64,000 nucleotides of DNA from Catenaria anguillulae PL171 (taxonomy: Eukaryota; Blastocladiomycota; Blastocladiomycetes; Blastocladiales; Catenariaceae), in assembly GCA_002102555.1 (NCBI GenBank), contig MCFL01000083.1, positions 1-64,000 of the forward strand, written 5' to 3'. The notes under the pieces are model-generated. The model ran no database searches. It was given only the letters and a program-made list of their open reading frames with translations, and was not told the origin of the DNA. The position numbers and the translations under genes were made by a program. Positions within the stretch are counted from its first letter, which is position 1; every line of letters starts with the position of its first letter. Positions 59,432 to 64,000 of the stretch are shown here, piece by piece.

Positions 59432-62237
59432 ATGAGCAGTCAACCGCACTCGCATCGCTCCACGCTCAAGCAGTCCAACAAGCCCTTCAAGGGCACGGGC
59501 GGGTCGTCGAAGCGCACTTTGAAGAACAAGGCCAAGGGCAAGATTGAGCGTCCCACCGACTCGATCCATCGAGCTGCCATTAAAAAGACAACAGTGTCGT
59601 CTGAAGAGGCAAAGGCGAACCGACGCAATGCTGCAAAGATTGCCAAGCAGAACAAGAATGCAGAGATTCAATTCGTCTCACGGATTTTTTCCGGCCGCAA
59701 CGGCGCACCCAAAATCGTTTCCGTGATTCCGCTCTGCACTGATACAGATGTTCATGCCGTATTGGGCGCACTTCACACCGCCATGGATCAGCCGTATACA
59801 CCGTCGCTTGCCAACTCGGTCGTCATGGAGTATGTGTCGTGCTTCCCTTCCCCAATCCATCAACCCAACCTTCGCATTTGCGCATTTGCGTCCGCTGGAA
59901 CTGACTTCGCCCTGTGGCTTTTTCATTGTCTCTAGGACACGCTTCAAACAGCGCATTCAGTTTCTCCTACCCCGCCGCGACCTCCTCGAAGTCCTCGACG
60001 CAGTCAAACTCTCCGACTTTGTCGTCTTTGTCCTGAGCGCTCAAGTCGAGGTTGATCCTTTCGGTGAGCTGTTGCTCACTTCTATCCTCGCCCAGGGTCT
60101 TCCGCTCTCGGTCCCCGTTGTTCAATACCTTCACAATGCCACTTCGTCCCCAAAGCATCAAATGGAGATTCGCAAGTCGCTCATTTCGTACATGTCGTTT
60201 TGGAGTCCTGGGACGGAAAAAGTGTACTCACTCGACGTTTCCATGGAGTGCACCAACGCCATTCGCCAAATCACGGACCGCGCACCCAAGTCCATCAGCT
60301 GGCGGGACCAATACCCGTACATGATTCCCGACAAGGTGCAACCGCTCCCGCCATCAAATGGCGACGAACAAGAACACATGGACTTGGCCATCACGGGCTT
60401 TGTCCGCGGAAACCGCTTGTCGGCGAACCGCCTTGTGCACATCCCTGGTGTTGGCGATTTTCAAGTTGCGCACGTCGTGAGCGCAAGCGTTCACACCAAG
60501 TCCGACAATGACATGGACACCTCCTCTGCCGTACTGGATGCGCCCGATGAGAACGCCGACGATCTGGTTGCAGAAAATGAGCCGGATGACATGATGAATG
60601 AGCAGACTTGGCCCACGGAAGCCGAGCTGGCGCTTGCGAATGGTACTTGCAAATTACCTCTTGTTTCCTTGCTTTCACAACATGCGCTAACTTTGACCTT
60701 TTCACATGTAGCCCAAGTACAAAAGAAGACCAAGCGTGTCCCGAAGGGCACCTCGTCGTACCAAGCCGCATGGATTGTCGATTCCGATCCCGAATCCGGC
60801 GACGACGAAGTTGCGGAACAAGACCTTGCTCAAGTCGAAGCCGAGCGTGCCGACTGGACTTTCCACCCACGCATGTCCGAAAATGTCGACTGGTCGCACG
60901 TTACGGGGCAGCAGCACCCCGGCCCTTCGCGTGCTGACAATGGCCAGGCCAGCGAGCCAGATGCTATGTCTGTGTCTAACGAGGGTTCAATTGGCCACGC
61001 CGATGATCAAGTGGAACCTGCAGGCGACGACGACGAATATGAAGACGTTGAGCTCGATGACCGCGCCTCTGTGTGGGACGCCAAGATGGACGCTGCCGAG
61101 CAAGCTCGCCAGTTGGAGGCGTACCTCGAGGAGCGCAAAAAGCGTTTGGCCGAGGAGGAGCAGGATGAGATGGAATTCCCCGATGAGGTCGAGACTCCGC
61201 TCTCTGTTCCTGCCAAGGTCCGCTTTGCTCGCTACCGCGGCCTCAAGTCTATTCGCAAGTCGCCATGGGACCCGTATGAGAACCTCCCACGTGACTATGC
61301 TCGCTTGTTCCAATTCGAAAACTGGTTCCGAACCCGTGCACGTGTGTCTAAGGAGCAGCGCGAGGATGCCGCTGTTGGTGCCGGTTCGTACGTGACCCTG
61401 ACCCTGCGCAACGTTCCAACGCATGTCGCCCGCGTATTCCACATGCCAACCTTTGCGGGCCAAGTCCCGTCACCGGATGGTCCCAAGGCGCTCTTCTGGG
61501 TCGTCGGCCTTCTCGAGTACGAGCACAAGTACACCACCCTCCACTTTTCGGCGCAGCGCCGCGAGGAATACACCGAGCCCATCCGGTCCAAGGATCCATT
61601 CACGGTCCAACTTGGCTGGCGCCGATTCAATGTTGCGCCAGTGTGGTCCGAGCACGGCCGCGACGGCGGTAACAAAGTGTTCAAGTTTGAACGATTCCTC
61701 AAACCCAAGCAGGTCTCTGTTGGAACCATTTACGCTCCCAACACTTTTTACGGCCCGTCCCTTGTTCTCTTGCCCGGCATTGCTCCAAACCCGGCCAACG
61801 GGACGGGGGATGCACCCGTGCTTGTTGCTACGGGTAGCGTCATGTCGGCCGACGCAAGCCGCATTCTCGCCAAGCGCGTTGTTCTCACGGGTCACCCGTA
61901 CAAGCTCCATCGCAAGATTGCCGTGATTCGTTGGATGTTCTATTCGCCCGAAGATGTCCTGTGGTTCAAGCCCGTGCAATTGCACACCAAGTATGGCCGG
62001 ACGGGCCACATCCGTGAGTCGCTCGGTACGCATGGTTACATGAAGTGTATCTTTGACGGGCCTGTGCAGCAGAACGATACCGTATGCATGAACTTGTACA
62101 AGCGCATGTTCCCCAAGGTGTTTGCTACCTTGCTGCCGCCCATGTTGCCCGGGTCCGACTCGGCGGATACGTGGGCTGCGCCGCTGCATCAGAATGGTGA
62201 CAAGGATGTGGACATGGATGACCGCATGGAGTTGTAA
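59432..62237 (+). CDS. TSR1: pre-rRNA-processing protein Tsr1
   Basis: Three exons: 59432-59829, 59936-60642 and 60712-62237; 876 residues. Tsr1 is a GTPase-like factor of the Bms1/Tsr1 family that acts in late 40S ribosomal subunit maturation. The basic N-terminus (HRSTLKQSNKPFKGTGGSSK, KNKAKGKIERP) is typical. A domain like the translational GTPase G domain follows but without P-loop residues, as in other Tsr1. The acidic middle leads to RVPKGTSSYQAAWIVDSD, a Tsr1 hallmark. The C-terminal RIBIOP_C-type region includes FHMPTFAGQ, VASGS-like VATGSVMSAD, KIAVIRWMFYSPEDVLWFKPVQL and RTGHIRESLGTHGYMKCIFD. The start ATG gives MSSQPHSHRSTL; the frame upstream is open by chance. Confidence 0.96.
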
Positions 62238-62429
62238 GTGTACTTCGTTATTCAATATTCTCACGTTTTCCTTTTTTGTTGTTGTTGCTTTTGTTTTGGG
62301 CGACCAGTTATTTGTACATGTAGACACCACTCCTGCCTTGGAATGTATCAACAAAGTACTGAACGCTTTGCTTTGCATTTTGAAGATGTGTAAGTATGAC
62401 TGAGTGTTGCACCAGTTGGATGTGTCATA

Positions 62430-63875
62430 TCATAAGCGATTCTCGATGAGCTCAAGGTTGCGCTGCAACTCTGCTCGCACGACTTGGACGATGTCGTCTC
62501 CTGGTATCTTTGTTGTTTTGATACGATCGCCCTGTTGATTGGAAGCAGCACGCAATGCGAGTGAGATTTGAGGGTTGGTGACGCATGGAAACGCAGAGAC
62601 AGTCGAGACGCACAATTTGGAAAGTGCAGTTGCCGTACAAGAGCTTATGACATGCCAGGAACTGGGAATGTGATGGCGGCATGCCAACTTGCTCAAGCGC
62701 TTGCGTGATACCGATCTTGATTCGCTGGCGGGGCACGCAAAATGGAAAATGGAGGTTGAGAATGGAATGGATAAGATCGGGGTCAAGACTGAATGTAGGT
62801 ACGTCACGATTCTTGCGTTCAACAACCGCAGATGACGGTGCAAGCGGTGCTGAAGAGGCTGCGACCCCAGGGGCTGGCCGTCGAGGAGTTGATTTGGTCG
62901 CCGCGGCAGCAGATTTGTTGGGAATATGGTCCGGTCGAGCGCGTCGCTGACGGAAACCTGTTTTGTGATATGTGATTTAACACCAGTCAGCTTTGGGGAC
63001 GGGTTCGGTTTTGTGCAACAAACTACAGCTGAGCGGTACGTTGTTTGGGTGTCGCTAAGAGCTGGTTGGCGCGTTGCTGAGAAGCACTTGGGTTCTGGGC
63101 CGAAGTGTTTTGGAGTGAGGCGAGGTACGTTGCTGCGGATTGTCCGACCCTGAATGTGGTAGCACTGACTGTACTGTGCCGGGTGGGGAAATGTGACCAC
63201 GAAAACGGAGGTTCCAGGGCAAATTTGGTCATCAATCGCGCGACCCGGAGATGGCATTTAGGCCGTGCCGCCGTAGGCGACAAGTCAGACGGTGGATGTG
63301 ACGAAGGAGCCGCAAAGAGAAGAAAGCAATCAGCTTGTTCTGGTTGGGAGAAAAGCTGCGTTAGTCAGGACTAACGACAAACGAAAAACAAATGACCATC
63401 AACGAACCTGACGAGGAGGTGATGATGAGTGACATGACAGAGTGCTGGGCTTGTGTAATCTGTAGAACCGATAGCATGTGCTGAAGCTGAGACAAAGTGA
63501 ATGTTGGAAGTGACTGGACGAGAAGACAGCATACACCAGGGGCCAAGAGCAGCGAGGTGAGAAGAGTCACTGTTGGATGCTTGGCAACGCTATCCACGAA
63601 GGAAGTGTCCGTGATTTTGCTGTGCAAAGAGTTGCACTTGCGTGAGATAAATATGGCGACTGAAAGTGATATTTCACACGCGCAGTGCCATGCTGGTCGT
63701 ACAATGCCAGGGTCGAGAGCGATGGCAGCATGATCAAGGAGACGGGCACGGCGAGGAACGGAACATGGGCGATTGCATTGAGGTCGGTTGCCACGATGGA
63801 CGATGGCTCGTCGGCAGCAACGACGGCGGCCCCGGTAAGGTGCGCAGGATTGCAAGGAGTGATTTGGGTTGTCAT
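62430..63875 (-). CDS. multi-exon gene of uncertain function, MTBP/Sld7-like C-terminus possible
   Basis: A minus-strand gene facing TSR1, with 192 bases between the stops. Candidate start ATG 63875 (MTTQITPCNPAHLTG). An inner exon has a leucine-rich helical stretch (TLLTSLLLAPGVCCLLVQ near 63560). The last two exons are clear: one ending YGNCTFQI at a GTGCGT donor, and 62531-62430 (GDRIKTTKIPGDDIVQVV...LELIENRL, stop TGA). The block KIGITQALEQVGMPPSHSQFLACHKLLYGNCTF followed by VVRAEL helices recalls the C-terminal domain of MTBP/Sld7 replication-initiation factors, but this is from memory of its pattern. Intermediate exon boundaries are not resolved. Confidence 0.45.
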
Positions 63876-64000
63876 TGTGATGTGTATACTTATTTTACTT
63901 AATGTTTACTTTCAAATTCAAATGTGTGTTTAAATGAACTGTGAGAGACAGATGTGTCATGTCTCACGACTCTTGCATACTAAATAGCGTTATTCCTGTC
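63876..64000. other. upstream flank, AT-rich
   Basis: Probable promoter side of the gene at 62430-63875. It contains AT-rich runs; nothing else is seen. Confidence 0.4.

Noticed and set aside
1-64000. CRISPR arrays, operons, ribosomal RNA genes
   Set aside because: The DNA is eukaryotic with spliced genes; no array of identical repeats with unique spacers and no rRNA sequence was seen.

Overview
The window is nuclear DNA of a fungus. The evidence is short GT..AG introns of about 70-110 bases in every host gene, a Tsr1 ribosome-assembly gene, a PP4 phosphatase, an F-BAR/SH3 protein of the Bzz1 type, chromodomain Ty3/gypsy elements, a Plavaka-type CACTA transposon and an Ndc10/Crypton-like tyrosine recombinase. 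The exact lineage cannot be fixed from this sequence; an early-diverging fungus or a basidiomycete both fit. About three quarters of the window is mobile DNA, much of it nested.

Layout. 1-4241: end of a broken Ty3/gypsy chromovirus, lying in the 3' part of a minus-strand LINE (4242-7296). 7275-8190: remnant of a Tc1/mariner-like DNA transposon. 8190-12443 and 22284-23590: the two halves of a plus-strand LINE (LINE B), split by a Ty1/copia element (12444-22278, 307-bp LTRs, GGGTG target duplication). That copia copy holds two further insertions, a tRNA-derived SINE (14379-14738) and a 1.4-kb ORF1-only half-LINE (18387-19773), each with a 16-bp target duplication and a poly(A) tail. LINE B meets a second SINE at 23591. 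That SINE is split (23591-23686 and 30362-30620) by a 6.67-kb Plavaka-like DNA transposon (23687-30359) carrying a spliced transposase and a second, unrecognised gene. 30621-32650: degenerate repeats with a solo copia LTR. 33003-36008: decayed tyrosine-recombinase gene, followed by a LINE fragment.

36922-45082 is the main host gene block: tRNA-Arg(CCT), an ATP-grasp ligase with a basic tail, PP4 catalytic subunit, a small helical protein and the F-BAR/SH3 protein. 45790-58197 is a gypsy element (TSD GAAGA) that contains a second, very young gypsy element (49650-55746, TSD GCACA, LTRs that read identical). 59432-62237 is TSR1, followed by an opposing multi-exon gene at 62430-63875.

The insertion order can be read directly from target duplications: LINE B is older than the copia element, which is older than its SINE and half-LINE; the second SINE is older than the Plavaka element; gypsy B is older than gypsy C. 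The SINE and the half-LINE share a 3' tail motif and the same TSD length, and the half-LINE protein is a homologue of LINE B ORF1p. This points to one LINE machinery mobilising both.
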